From positions 874,001 through 938,000 of the forward strand of contig CAJNDS010000380.1 in the NCBI GenBank assembly GCA_905221605.1: a stretch of DNA of 64,000 bases. Reading direction: 5' to 3'. Below, piece by piece: positions 12,095-22,342 of the stretch. The number at the start of each line of letters is the position of its first letter. The stretch's first letter is position 1. The notes beneath the pieces were generated by a model. That model did no database searches and was not told where the DNA came from. It saw nothing but the letters and a program-made list of their open reading frames with translations. This DNA is from Symbiodinium natans. Lineage: Eukaryota > Sar > Dinophyceae > Suessiales > Symbiodiniaceae. The position numbers and the translations under genes are program-made.

Positions 12095-12330
12095 GTAGTT
12101 TGGCGGCGCTTGAACATTGACCTTCCTTTGTACTTTTTTGGCTTTGGCACAAATGAAGCTCGCCATCAACCGAGTTATCCATGTTGCTTCACCAAGCACG
12201 ATGTGCAGAACTTCAGGCTCTTCAGGTTGAACGGAACGGGACTTTGTGATGGCTCCGGGTGTGCATGGTTGGAGAAGACGGCAGGGGAAGAGGGCAGGCC
12301 TGAACCCCGCAACCCAAATCCTGGCTGTTA
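12095..12330. CDS. Coding-like block, strand unresolved
   Basis: Both strands are open. The plus frame includes LPLYFFGFGTNEARHQPSYP and FRLFRLNGTGL. The minus frame includes EPEVLHIVLGEATWITRLMA and KAKKVQRKVN. Neither matches a family I know. The block lacks telomere-like words, unlike its flanks. Confidence 0.25.
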
Positions 12331-12584
12331 GCCCTAGAAGTGCGCCAAGGTCCATGGCTCCTCCAAATCTGGGCAGCCAGATTCTCGGGCGGTGCGAGTC
12401 GTCCCACAGTTTCCTAGAGACTCCCGCACCCCCTCAATTGAGGACAAGGGTTCAGGGTCTAGAGTAAAGGGCCAACCGCCCATGAAGGAACATACCTTTA
12501 GTCATTCTTGATTTCCGACGGTTGTTTCAGGAACCTTTTCCTTAACTCTACGACTCGACTAGCTGCTAGCTAGGATCCCAATGA

Positions 12585-12797
12585 CCCAGCTGCTTCCGCC
12601 CTCGGGCAGCCCAAGCCCTGGTCCCAGCTTCGAACCTTAAGAGCGTGGAGCCGAAAGTTGCCGGTCAGGGGGCCGAGCTCCAAGAGTTTCTGAACTCGAC
12701 ACCTCCTGCAGAAACAGCAGCCAAAGTAGTAAGACCCGGAAAGACTCTGTGCTTTGGTGGCTCTGGAGCCTGCAGCTGGTCCCTGCCCAAACCCTAA
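12585..12797 (+). CDS. Exon-like block, unknown product
   Basis: Frame reads ...QALVPASNLKSVEPKVAGQG, ELQEFLNSTPPAETAAK and KTLCFGGSGACSW, then stops at TAA 12795 inside a CCCTAAG word. Acceptor-like CAG sites lie within the first 45 bases. The residue mix looks protein-like, but no domain was recognised. It may be the last exon of a small gene or an internal exon with a donor before the stop. Confidence 0.3.
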   Translation, partial: PSCFRPRAAQALVPASNLKSVEPKVAGQGAELQEFLNSTPPAETAAKVVRPGKTLCFGGSGACSWSLPKP

Positions 12798-13027
12798 GCC
12801 CTGAAACTCTAAAACCCAAAAATCGCAAACCCTGAGGCCCTGCAATCAACATCCCTGAGCCCAAAGGACCCCAAGCTGCCTCCCCAGGCAAAGCGAAAGC
12901 TTCAGCTCATCCTCGATGTTCGCAAGTCTCGCAGCTGCAGGTAAGGCCTTTGTTTTGCTAGGACAGGGTTTCTATATGGTGTTTAGAGTTTAGGGCCAAA
13001 GGGGCCATCACGTAGACGGCAGACCGC

Positions 13028-13150
13028 ATGTCCATGCAGAAGAACGTTCCAGCACGTGCTGTGCAGCCCGTGCGTGCTATGCGTCTTGGTGTCGCCGGTT
13101 GGCTATGCCCACCCCACCACCATGCCACTTGTACAGACAATACCTGTTGA
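13028..13150 (+). CDS. Possible small exon ending in a stop
   Basis: ATG-to-TGA frame of 40 codons with MSMQKNVPARAVQPV and a His/Cys-rich tail (PPHHHATCTDNTC). It sits just before the inverted-repeat element at 13211. No homologue recognised; a chance ORF is quite possible. Confidence 0.15.
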   Translation: MSMQKNVPARAVQPVRAMRLGVAGWLCPPHHHATCTDNTC

Positions 13151-13210
13151 TAATGACAAGCATAGCCCAGGAGCTTAGTATGCGGGGTGTAGGGTCCGCT
13201 CTTTAGCTTA

Positions 13211-13308
13211 GTAGCTGAGTGAGTACGCTTTACACTTTTTGGGATACTATAGTCTCCTCTAGAACTGAAAGTGTACACTTCTGGGGGGCTTATGAACTCA
13301 GCAACTCA
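13211..13308. mobile_element. Short repeated element, family 3, copy 2
   Basis: Second copy of the 6584 element, with the same order of words: GTAGCTGAGTGAGTAC, TTTACACTTTTTGGGATACT, GAACTGAAAGTGTACACTT, and the end TATGAACTCAGCAACTCAG. The two copies lie 6.6 kb apart in the same orientation, with substitutions and small indels. Confidence 0.7.
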
Positions 13309-13976
13309 GTTAGGGGAAGGGGAGGTGGGCGGAGGGACCGATAAAGTGCGACCCAACATCCGCTTCCAACCATAGGCTTCCTTCTCCATTCATGGAGCAT
13401 CGCTTCGTCCGCACTGAGGCCCCTGTTAGGCTTCTACATCAAGGGGCATCGGGGCCTAAACACCCAGTCCTAATCCCTAGTTAAGGGGGATGGGGTTCGT
13501 TTTGGAGACTTTGAGACCTTTTTTTGGGCTGCGGAACCCGCTTGACCGTTCCAATGAGGCACCGCTCAATGTAGAAGCTTTTCTTCTGTTTGGCCCTGAA
13601 CCCTAAATCCCAACCCCTTAGGCCCTATACACCCTGTACACCCTGAACTCTTGCAACTCTCTCCCGTTTGCGCCTTGCCTTCACTAAGGCCGCGACGGAA
13701 AGGAAGAAAGCTCCGAGTTTGGCCAGTCTTTCAGCTTCGGGCATTCTTTGAGCCTGAAAGACCCTAGGCTTTGAAGTTATGTGCGTTGTGTTGTTTGTTT
13801 GGGCCGCAATCGAACACAATGAAGCCCCGCAAGTATATACCTAAACCCTCAACCCTCTGCCCGGGCTACATAGAATACAATGAAACCCCGCATGTATGTA
13901 CCTGAACCCTAGAAACCCCACCAAAGGGTCCCTGAAAAGCTTACCTAAACCCTAAACCCTAAACCCTAACCCCTAG

Positions 13977-14084
13977 GACCAACTCGGCACGCCCACGGCG
14001 CGTCCGCCGAGCTCGCCTGTCATAGCGGGCATCGCCGAGGAGAAGAGGGAGGACGTGCAGATGGACGCTGGCGTTGTCCAGTAG
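13977..14084 (+). CDS. Exon-like block (Pro/Ser then acidic-basic)
   Basis: Starts after CCCTAG. Frame includes GTPTARPPSSPVIAGIAEEK and REDVQMDAGVVQ, then TAG, which overlaps a donor-like CA/GTAGGG. The block is GC-rich between telomere-like tracts. It could precede the exon pair at 14355-14644 in one gene. Product unknown. Confidence 0.35.
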   Translation, partial: DQLGTPTARPPSSPVIAGIAEEKREDVQMDAGVVQ

Positions 14085-14354
14085 GGCAGTTCAGGGCTTA
14101 GGGTCTAGGGTTTAGTTAGGGTTGGGTTTTTTCGGATTCTGGGCCTTGGGTCCACCACACAGTCAGTAGTTTGGGTTGTGGGATTTAGGGTTTAGGGTTT
14201 AGGGTTCAGTAGTTGTCCAATACAACCGAGTTGTAGGGCGTGACCGTCATCTTTCCAGTCCCGAAACTTGAAGACTAGAACCCTGATCCCCAGACCCCAT
14301 AGAAACCTCCAACGACCGACAGGCGTTGGGGTGCTACTATGTGACCCACAGCAG

Positions 14355-14644
14355 GAAACTGTCACGATCATCTTCATGCGGTACCGAAAGCCACAAAGGA
14401 AGCCAAGGAGAGGCACCCCCTAAACCCTAAACCCTCAACCCCAAAACCCTCAACCCCAAAACCCTAAACCCTAAACCCTCAACCCTAAACCCTAAACCCT
14501 AAACCCTAAACCCTAAACCCCAAACCCCAAAACCCTAAACCCCAAACGAAGCCAAGGAGAGGCAGGTCTCCCACAAGAAGGAGGTCGAGTTGGTCGAGTT
14601 GGAGACGCCGCAGGAGGTCATCAAGCTTCCAGGTCGGTCTCCTT
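14355..14644 (+). CDS. Two-part exon split by a telomere-like intron
   Basis: Part 1 (14355-14415) and part 2 (14548-14644) are separated by CCCTAAA/CCCCAAA sequence. GAAGCCAAGGAGAGGCA (17 bp) ends part 1 (14399-14415) and is repeated exactly at the start of part 2 (14548-14564). Removing one repeat plus the tract (149 bp) joins an open frame reading KATKEAKER, QVSHKKEVELVELETPQEV and IKLPG. All three frames are open after joining, so the protein frame is my preference, not proof. Product unknown; the chosen frame is charged and coiled-coil-like. Confidence 0.4.
14416..14547 (-). repeat. CCCTAAA tract flanked by 17-bp direct repeats
   Basis: 132 bp of CCCTAAA, CCCTCAA and CCCCAAA units lying exactly between the two copies of GAAGCCAAGGAGAGGCA (14399-14415 and 14548-14564). 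Behaves like an inserted intron with a duplicated target. Confidence 0.85.
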
Positions 14645-14692
14645 GAAGCTTCGGAAGCCCAAAAGACGGGTATTCCGCTCATCTGTGTATGT

Positions 14693-14785
14693 ATACATAT
14701 ATCTCATATATATTTCTATATTTATATTTATTTATATCTCACATATTATGTTATATTTATATTTATATCTCATAGATTATATTCT
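14693..14785. repeat. AT-rich microsatellite
   Basis: TATATTTATATTT and ATCTCATA words. Two TATATCTCATA blocks suggest a short internal duplication. Non-coding. Confidence 0.8.
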
Positions 14786-15109
14786 AAAGGAAACAGACTC
14801 TACAAATGTGCAATATGATCCCCTTGACGGATTTCTGGTTCAGGGCTTCTTGCTTAGGGGCCCAGGCCTTGAGAGGGCTTCGGCTTGCGGGTGCAAGGAG
14901 TTGGGGGTGAGAGTTGGGAGTTCAGGTTGAATTCGGGCTTCAGGGTTCAGGGTTTGGGGCTTAGGGTTTGGGGTTTTAGGGTGTGGGGTTTAGGGTGCAA
15001 GGTTTAAGGTGTTTCAGCGTTCGCCCTAAACCTTGAACCCTAAAGCGCTTAACCCAGGTGATGAGCCTCTGGGTGATGGTCACGACGGTCAGGAGCAGGA
15101 CTACTGGCA

Positions 15110-15112
<3 letters not shown>
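14786..15112. other. Spacer with one exon-like piece
   Basis: Telomere-like spacer up to about 15040. From there to 15112 one frame reads GDEPLGDGHDGQEQDYWQ, an acidic exon-like stretch that runs straight into the CA repeat. Too short to support a gene. Confidence 0.3.
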
Positions 15113-15160
<48 letters not shown>

Positions 15161-15162
15161 AC
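15113..15162. repeat. (CA)n microsatellite next to assembly gap
   Basis: Uninterrupted CA dinucleotides ending in CCCAC just before the run of N. The same repeat class closes the satellite block at 18.1 and 18.9 kb. Confidence 0.95.
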
Positions 15163-15262
15163 NNNNNNNNNNNNNNNNNNNNNNNNNNNNNNNNNNNNNN
15201 NNNNNNNNNNNNNNNNNNNNNNNNNNNNNNNNNNNNNNNNNNNNNNNNNNNNNNNNNNNNNN
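15163..15262. other. Assembly gap (100 N)
   Basis: Exactly 100 unknown bases between the CA repeat and the 95-bp satellite. A round length usually stands for a gap of unknown size, so the satellite may be longer than shown. Confidence 0.99.
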
Positions 15263-16971
15263 GGGCGCGGGAAACGCTGGCAGGCGCGACACAGGCGTCG
15301 TTTGGGCTGGCAGGCGCGGTACTCAGGGGCCCTGGACCCTTGCCGCGCGCGCGTCGGGGCGCGGGAAACGTTGGCAGGCGCGACGCAGGCGTCGTTTGGG
15401 CTGGCAGGCGCGGTACTCAGGGGCCCTGGACCCTTGCCGCGCGCGCGCTCGGGGCGCGGGAAACGCTGGCAGGCGCGACACAGGCGTCGTTTGGGCTGGC
15501 AGGCGCGGTACTCAGGGGCCCTGGACCTTTGCCGCGCGCGCGCTCGGGGCGCGGGAAACGCTGGCAGGCGCGACACAGGCGTCGTTTGGGCTGGCAGGCG
15601 CGGTACTTAGGGGCCCCGGACCTTTGCCGCGCGCGCGCTCGGGGCGCGGGAAACGCTGGCAGGCGCAACACAGGCGTCGTTTCTGCTGGCAGGCGCGGTA
15701 CTCAGGGGCCCTGGACCTTTGCCGCGCGCGCGCTCGGGGCGCGGGAAACGCTGGCAGGCGCGACACAGGCGTCGTTTCTGCTGGCAGGCGCGGTGTACTT
15801 AGGGGCCCCGGACCTTTGCCGCGCGCGCGCTCGGGGCGCGGGAAACGCTGGCAGGCGCGACACAGGCGTCGTTTCTGCTGGCAGGCGCGGTACTTAGGGG
15901 CCCTGGACTCTTGCCGCGCGCGCGCTCGGGGCGCGGGAAACGCTGGCAGGCGCGACACAGGCGTCGTTTCTGCTGGCAGGCGCGGCGCTTAGAGGCCCTG
16001 GACCCTTGCCGCGCGCGCGCTCGGGGCGCGAGAAACGTTGGCAGGCGCGACGCAGGTGTCGTTTGTGCTGGCAGGCGCGGTACTTAGAGGCCCTGGACCC
16101 TTGCCGAGCGCGCGCTCGGGGCGCGCGAAACGCTGGCAGGCGCGACACACGCGTCGTTTGTGCTGGCAGGCGCGGCACTTAGAGGCCCTGGACCCTTGCC
16201 GAGCGCGCGCTCGGGGCGCGCGAAACGTTGGCAGGCGCGACACAGGTGTCGTTTGTGCTGGCAGGCGCGGTACTTAGAGGCCCTGGACCCTTGCCGCGCG
16301 CTCGGGGCGCGCGAAACGCTGGCAGGCGCGACACAGGCGTCGTTTGGGCTGGCAGGCGCGGCACTTAGAGGCCCTGGACCCTTGCCGAGCGCGCGCTCGG
16401 GGCGCGCGAAACGCTGGCAGGCGCGACACAGGCGTCGTATCTGCTGGCAGGCGCGGTACTCAGGGGCCCTGGACCGTTGCCGCGCGCGCGCTCGGGGCGC
16501 GGGAAACGCTGGCAGGCGCGACGCAGGCGTCGTTTCGGCTGGCAGGCGCGGCACTTAGAGGCCCTGGACCCTTGCCCCGCGCGCGCTCGGGGCGCGCGAA
16601 ACGTTGGCAGGCGCGACGCAGATGTCGTTTGTGCTGGCAGGCGCAGTACTTAGAGGCCCTGGACCCTTGCCGAGCGCGCGCTCGGGGCGCGCGAAACGCT
16701 GGCAGGCGCGACACACGCGTCGTTTGTGCTGGCAGGCGCGGCACTTAGAGGCCCTGGACCCTTGCCGAGCGCGCGCTCGGGGCGCGCGAAACGCTGGCAG
16801 GCGCGACACAGGCGTCGTTTCTGCTGGCAGGCGCGGTACTCAGGGGCCCTGGACCGTTGCCGCGCGCGCGCTCGGGGCGCGCGAAACGCTGGCAGGCGCG
16901 ACACAGGTGTCGTTTGTGCTGGCAGGCGCGGTACTCAGGGGCCCTGGACCCTTGCCGCGCGCGCGCTCTGC
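15263..16971. repeat. 95-bp GC-rich satellite, about 18 copies
   Basis: Unit of about 95 bp with two GCTGGCAGGCGCG/CGCTGGCAGGCGCG words, GGGGCCCTGGACC, and a palindromic CGAGCGCGCGCTCG box in many copies. Later copies differ in step (GCGCGCGAAACG for GCGCGGGAAACG; TTAGAGGCCC for TCAGGGGCCC), giving sub-families along the array. As 95 is not a multiple of three and the unit lacks stops, long spurious ORFs appear in several frames. The alternating GC boxes could take up Z-DNA. Confidence 0.95.
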
Positions 16972-16985
16972 ACCGACCCTCCAAG

Positions 16986-17136
16986 TAGTACGCCGAGGAC
17001 ATCCGGAGCTTCCGTGGCTGGAAAGTCGACTTTTCTAGTACAAACGTAGTACGCCGCGGACACGCGGAGCTTCCGTGGCTGGAAAGTCGACTTTTTGTAG
17101 TACAGACATAGTACGCCGCGGACGCCCTGGGCGTCT
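16986..17136. repeat. 60-bp repeat, about 2.5 copies
   Basis: AGTACGCCG-GGACA-C-GGAGC, CTTCCGTGGCTGGAAAGTCG and ACTTTT-TAGTACA blocks begin at about 16987, 17047 and (truncated) 17108. Joins the 95-bp array to the 42-bp array. Confidence 0.85.
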
Positions 17137-17985
17137 GAAGACACCGCACATAGCATGGTAACGGACATCTGGGCGCCTGAAAACACCGCAAATAGCATGG
17201 TAACGGACATCTGTGCGCATGAAAACACCGCAAACAAATATCATGGTAACGGACATCTGGGCGCTTGAAAACACCGCAAATATCATGGTAACGGACATCT
17301 GGGCGCTTGAAAACACCGCAAATAGCATGGTAACAGACATCTGGGCGCTTGAAAACACCGCAAATAGCATGGTAACAGACATCTGGGCGCTTGAAAACAC
17401 CGCAAATAGCACGGTGACGGACGTCTGGGCGCTCGAAAACACCGCAAGTAGCATGGTAATAACGGACATCTGGGCGCTTGAAAACACCGCAAATAGCATG
17501 GTAACGGACATCTGGGCGCTTGAAAAACACCGCAAATAGCATGGTAACGGACATCTGGGCGCTTGAAAAACACCGCAAATAGCATGGTAGCGGACATCTG
17601 GGCGCATGAAAACACCGCAAATAGCATGGTAACGGACATCTGGGCGCATGAAAACACCGCAAACAAATATCATGGTAACGGACATCTGGGCGCTTGAAAA
17701 CACCGCAAATAGCATGGTAACGGACATCTGGGCGCTTGAGAACACCGCAAATAGCATGGTAACAGACATCTGGGCGCTTGAAAACACCGCAAATAGCACG
17801 GTGACGGACGTCTGGGCGCTCGAAAACACCGCCAGTAGCATGGTAACGGACATCTGGGCGCTTGAAAACACCGCAAATAGCATGGTAACGGACATCTGGG
17901 CGCTTGAAAAACACCGCAAATAGCATGGTAACGGACATCTGGGCGCTTGAAAACACCGCAAATAGCATGGTAACGGAGTTCCGCG
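17137..17985. repeat. 42-bp satellite, about 20 copies
   Basis: Unit built from GCATGGTAACGGACATCTGG, GCGCTTGAAAACACCGCAAA and TA. It is 42 bp, so each strand gives a 14-residue repeat (plus [14 protein letters not shown]). Single-base insertions (GAAAAACACC near 17523, 17566 and 17905) break the frame repeatedly, so there is no sign of selection for protein. A block from ACAAATATCATGG to GAAAAACACC is present twice (from 17232 and from 17662), a higher-order duplication of several units. Confidence 0.93.
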
Positions 17986-18046
17986 CGCGTGAAGACACGG
18001 AGATGTTTTTGTCTTTTCTCGTCGACAACCTCGCAAATATCGTGGG

Positions 18047-18085
18047 ACAGGCGCGGTGCTTCGGGGCCTTGGACCCTTGCCGCGC
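18047..18085. repeat. Relic of the 95-bp satellite
   Basis: ACAGGCGCGGTGCTTCGGGG followed by CCTTGGACCCTTGCCGCGCA matches one part of the 95-bp unit. It places 95-bp sequence on both sides of the 42-bp array. Confidence 0.85.
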
Positions 18086-18901
<816 letters not shown>

Positions 18902-18903
<2 letters not shown>

Positions 18904-20667
18904 ACGGGTTTAGGGTTTAGGGTCATATCCGCCACCCTTAACCCTAAAGCCTCTGACTCGGCTTTTGCGATGATACTCTTTCCCTTTCTGGCCGGTGAGG
19001 ATTCCTGACCGGAGCCATTTTTACACAGGTTTAAACAGGAGCCCAACTGTCACTATGCATAATGGACATCTAAATCCCCCTTGCGAATTATCTTCGATTT
19101 TTGATTATATAAAGCCCCAGAGGATATTAATGATATTAATATTTTTTATCAATGTTCAAAGGGGAGGATAGACATCCTGTTTACTAGTCGGCTGCCGGGC
19201 TTCCTAGAAAATAACCACCTGTGCTCCCTGACTTTGGACCTTTGTGACCCTTCTTGGGTTCAGGTTTTAAGTAGGGTTAACCCAAACCGATGCCAGGGCG
19301 TACATGCTTCTGACGTATCGGTTGCTTCGTTCTTTCCCTTGGTCCTGTAGTCCATTGGTTTAGGGTTCGACGTTTGAGGGCTTAGGATTTCCCAGACAGA
19401 CCCCTCATCCCAAGCTCTAGACAAGCTGGCCGACTGGTGCTGCTGCTTGCTTGCCTGCCTGTGTTGCAGGAAGATGCTCCGCATGAGGAGGATGTCTTCA
19501 GGCCTGCCCTGTGAACCTCATGACTGTCATTTAGGCAGTTTTGGTGGCAGGGGATCCCTGATGTAGGGACGTGCCTAGGCCCGCGCAAGTTTTTTTCCTT
19601 TGACTTCATCGTGGTCGTAAACCTGAAGCCGCTCTAAGCCCTGTGCTGTAAACCCGTAAACCCGCAACGATTCCTGCAGGCTACCAATGTTTCTGGCCTG
19701 CGCGCGCAAGGCGGGGCTTGTGTTTCCCACTTCAACCTCTGAACAGCCTTGCAAACCTGGACCCTCATTAACCCCTGAAACCTGAACCCCAAACCTAAGC
19801 AGCTAACGGTTTAGTTTCTTAGCTTGGCCCCAGCTGAGCACAGGTGCAACGCGTCTGGCGCTGGCAATGCCACGAGCCCTGGGTCCTGTGTTCGTACTTA
19901 GGGCTGAAGGTACCCTTGACCCTACGGGTGTAGGGTTTAGGTTGCCCTGAGACCACCAAGCTCACAGCCTGTAAGCCCTGAACTAATCCCAAAGTCCTCA
20001 ACCCTAAGCACCCAAGCTTCTAAATCAAACACCTAAACCTGCCCTAAACCTAAGTCCCTAAGTCCTAAGCCCGACTTGCCGTCCTTGGGTTTAGGGTTTA
20101 GGGCTTCGGCCACCCGGCCTAAGTCAGCTAGGTTCTCTCCCTTCTACCCTAAATCCTAAACCCTGAAGCCTAACCCTATACCAGACGACAAGGGGATATG
20201 TTGTTTTTCGTAGCTTCCTCTGGGACCTGGTCTGCAGTTTACCGTTTGGGGGCTTAGGGTTTAGGACTAGGGCTTTCCGCTCAGGATAGGGATGGTAGCA
20301 TTTTGTTGGAGCATTTGTGGGGGGGTGGGAACCTCGGTTTTGGTATAGACAGACATCATACTCTTACAGTTTGGCCAGTACCCCTTGATTAAGGAATGTG
20401 CCTACTAAATCCTCAACTTACCCTGGACCTTAAGTCCTATGAGCTAAGGACCATCCCCCAAAACAAAAGGATCTCCGCGTGGTCCCCGAAGTACTATAGT
20501 CCCTGTAGGACCCCTCCCCCCCTCCCACCCCCACAAGGGGAACAAACACAAAAACACAAAAAGGGTGCGTGATTTCGGAGGCCCTAAACCCTAACCCCTG
20601 AACCCTGAACCCTAAACCCTAAACTACACCCTAACCCCCACATACTCCCCGGAATTGAGAATTACCT
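18902..20667. other. Telomere-like spacer
   Basis: Degenerate TTTAGGG/CCCTAAA sequence with unique stretches. No convincing exon was recognised. The AT-rich stretch 19085-19160 is unremarkable. Confidence 0.5.
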
Positions 20668-20850
20668 ACCAATTGCTTAAGAACCCCCCCCCCCAAAAAA
20701 AAAAAAAAAAAACAAGAGAAAAGAACAAATAATAATAAATAAATAAATAAACAAATAAATATATATATATACATATATGTATATTCTTCCTTATCAGGGT
20801 GATACAGGGACTAGTATTTGTTCTTTTGGGGTTCTTAGGCAAATAGTGGT
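20668..20850. mobile_element. Short inverted-repeat element, family 5, copy 1
   Basis: Left ACCAATTGCTTAAGAACCCC; right end reverse-complemented ACCACTATTTGCCTAAGAAC. The inside holds a C-run/A-run junction (20686-20712) and a TATATA microsatellite. A related copy is at 32125. Confidence 0.7.
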
Positions 20851-20868
20851 TCCTGGCCTCTCTTGCAG

Positions 20869-20913
20869 AGACCGAGGCCAGCGAAAAGCCGGACGAAGGC
20901 CTTCGGCGTCCCA
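20869..20913 (+). CDS. Possible exon of the acidic-protein gene
   Basis: Follows CTCTTGCAG immediately after the inverted-repeat element. One frame reads TEASEKPDEGLRRP. Its Glu/Ala/Lys composition is like the blocks at 21402 and 23390, so I infer the same gene. Boundaries uncertain. Confidence 0.3.
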
Positions 20914-21285
20914 GGCCCGCGGTTTTAGGGTTTTTGTTTAGGGTTCAGGGTTTAGGTTTTAGGGTTTAGGGTTTAGGGTTTAGGGTTTGCGTTGTTGCAA
21001 CGCTTCCAGGCCCCAGGGTTTGTGGTTTCGGGTCTGATCGTGTAGCAGCTTGGGGCTGAGGAATTCAATTTAGCGGCTTAGGTAGTTCAGGGTTTGGGGT
21101 TAGGAGTTAGTCGTTTCATAGTCTCTGGTTATATGACTTGATGAAGGGTCCGGGGGTTGAAGGCACCGCCCCAGCAAAACTGTGAACCCTAAACCCGCCT
21201 GCTCTACAAGATTTCTACACGTAGATAATGTTCATCATCGGCTTACCTACCAGGCAGGTCGCCAAAAGGAGCCCGCACAGCTTGG

Positions 21286-21385
21286 GGTTTAGGGTTTAGG
21301 GTTTAGGGTCTAGGGTCTAGGGTCTAGGGTTTAGGATTCCCCACCCCCCCCCCCCCCCCCCTCCCCAAAAAAAAAAAAAACAATA
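21286..21385. repeat. TTTAGGG/TCTAGGG tract with C-run/A-run
   Basis: TTTAGGG and GTCTAGG units, then a long C run passing directly into a long A run (about 21343-21380). Confidence 0.85.
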
Positions 21386-21401
21386 AACGGCTGAGAAAGA
21401 C

Positions 21402-21472
21402 GAGGCTGAAGAAGCTGGGGAGTCGAAGGTGGCTCCAAAAGAGGCTGCCGACGTGGCATCTCAGCTCGCAAG
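21402..21472 (+). CDS. Possible exon of the acidic-protein gene
   Basis: Frame AEKDEAEEAGESKVAPKEAA followed by DVASQLAS, ending at an AAG/TAGTGC donor-like site. The AAKEA/PKEAADE style matches the protein block downstream at 23390. No acceptor is obvious in the A-rich left flank. Confidence 0.4.
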
Positions 21473-21645
21473 TAGTGCTGGGATTGATGGCTTGCTTGAG
21501 GCTTCAGGATTCAGGATTTAGGGTTTAGGGCTGAACCCTGAACCCGTATAGACTCATAGACCCTAAGCGAAACCGAAACACGATCTGTCGTGGAACCCAC
21601 CGACATGTTGAGTTCCCCCCCCCTTTTCCCCTGGGAAGCCGTCTG

Positions 21646-21850
21646 GGCCCTTGCAGTGCGCGGCAGCCATTCTGAGCAGCCCTACCTCTGGTTTACGGCA
21701 GGGTTTAGGGTTTAGGGTTTAGGTTTAGGGTTTAGGGTTTAGGGTTTAGGGTTTAGGGTTTAGGGTTTAGGGTTTAGGATTTAGGGTTTAGGGTTTAGGG
21801 TTTAGGGTTTAGGGTTTACGGCAGATGTTCCTGAAGCGAGCCTGGCAAGG
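21646..21850 (+). CDS. Exon split by a TTTAGGG tract, 10-12 bp flanking repeat
   Basis: Starts near a CTTGCAG site. Exon sequence up to TTTACGGCAG (ending 21701) is followed by pure TTTAGGG repeats and resumes after a second TTTACGGCAG (ending 21824). Removing the 123 bp leaves an open frame such as SEQPYLWFTADVPEASLA; a second frame (PTSGLRQMFLKRAWQ) is also open. It ends at CAAG/GTGATC, a donor-like site. Probably part of the same gene as 23390. Confidence 0.4.
21702..21812 (+). repeat. (TTTAGGG)n tract inside an exon
   Basis: About 16 units with one six-base unit and one TTTAGGA variant. Bounded on both sides by GGTTTACGGCAG (21690-21701 and 21813-21824); ten of these twelve bases are independent of the telomere repeat. 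Confidence 0.9.
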
Positions 21851-22254
21851 TGATCATCTTGTTTGTGTTGCTGTGTGATGCTCACATGAAGCCCATGTGA
21901 CAACCAATGTTTCTTTCGAACCTCAAATCCTAAGCCTTCGCCAAACCCTAAACTTGGAGGTTCATTCATTGCAGTTGAGGGGCTGAGGGGTGTTTTAGGG
22001 TTCAGCAGGCGGGTTCAGTTGCAAGGGTGTGTTTTGGAAGGTTGCAGTGCTTACTGAGGCCCGGACGTGACCTGCATCACATGGAAATGGTTTTAAATGC
22101 TGTTATTTGCAGGTGTTTACGATGCAGTCACTGCGTACCTTCTCTTTGCCAACATACCATGGATGCTACTCTGGATGACGGAACGCGCCAGGCGCGTTCC
22201 GTAACAGCCTCTTCCTCGTTTTTGCTTGTCTTCTGGGGTTGGGGGGTTTGGAGG

Positions 22255-22342
22255 GTTGGGGCGGGGGGGGGGGGGGTGGGGGGGGGGGGGGGGGGGTTTG
22301 GCCAATTCTCTCGGGGGGATTGGGCGGGGGGGGGGGGGGGTA
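22255..22342. repeat. Long G-rich homopolymer runs
   Basis: G runs broken by single T or TTT, then TTGGCCAATTCTCTCGG and another G run. Strong G-quadruplex potential. Length may be unreliable in the assembly. Confidence 0.85.

Noticed and set aside
17137-17985. 14-residue repeat protein ([14 protein letters not shown]) from the 42-bp array
   Set aside because: Single-base insertions break the frame several times and both strands are equally open; no sign of selection for protein.
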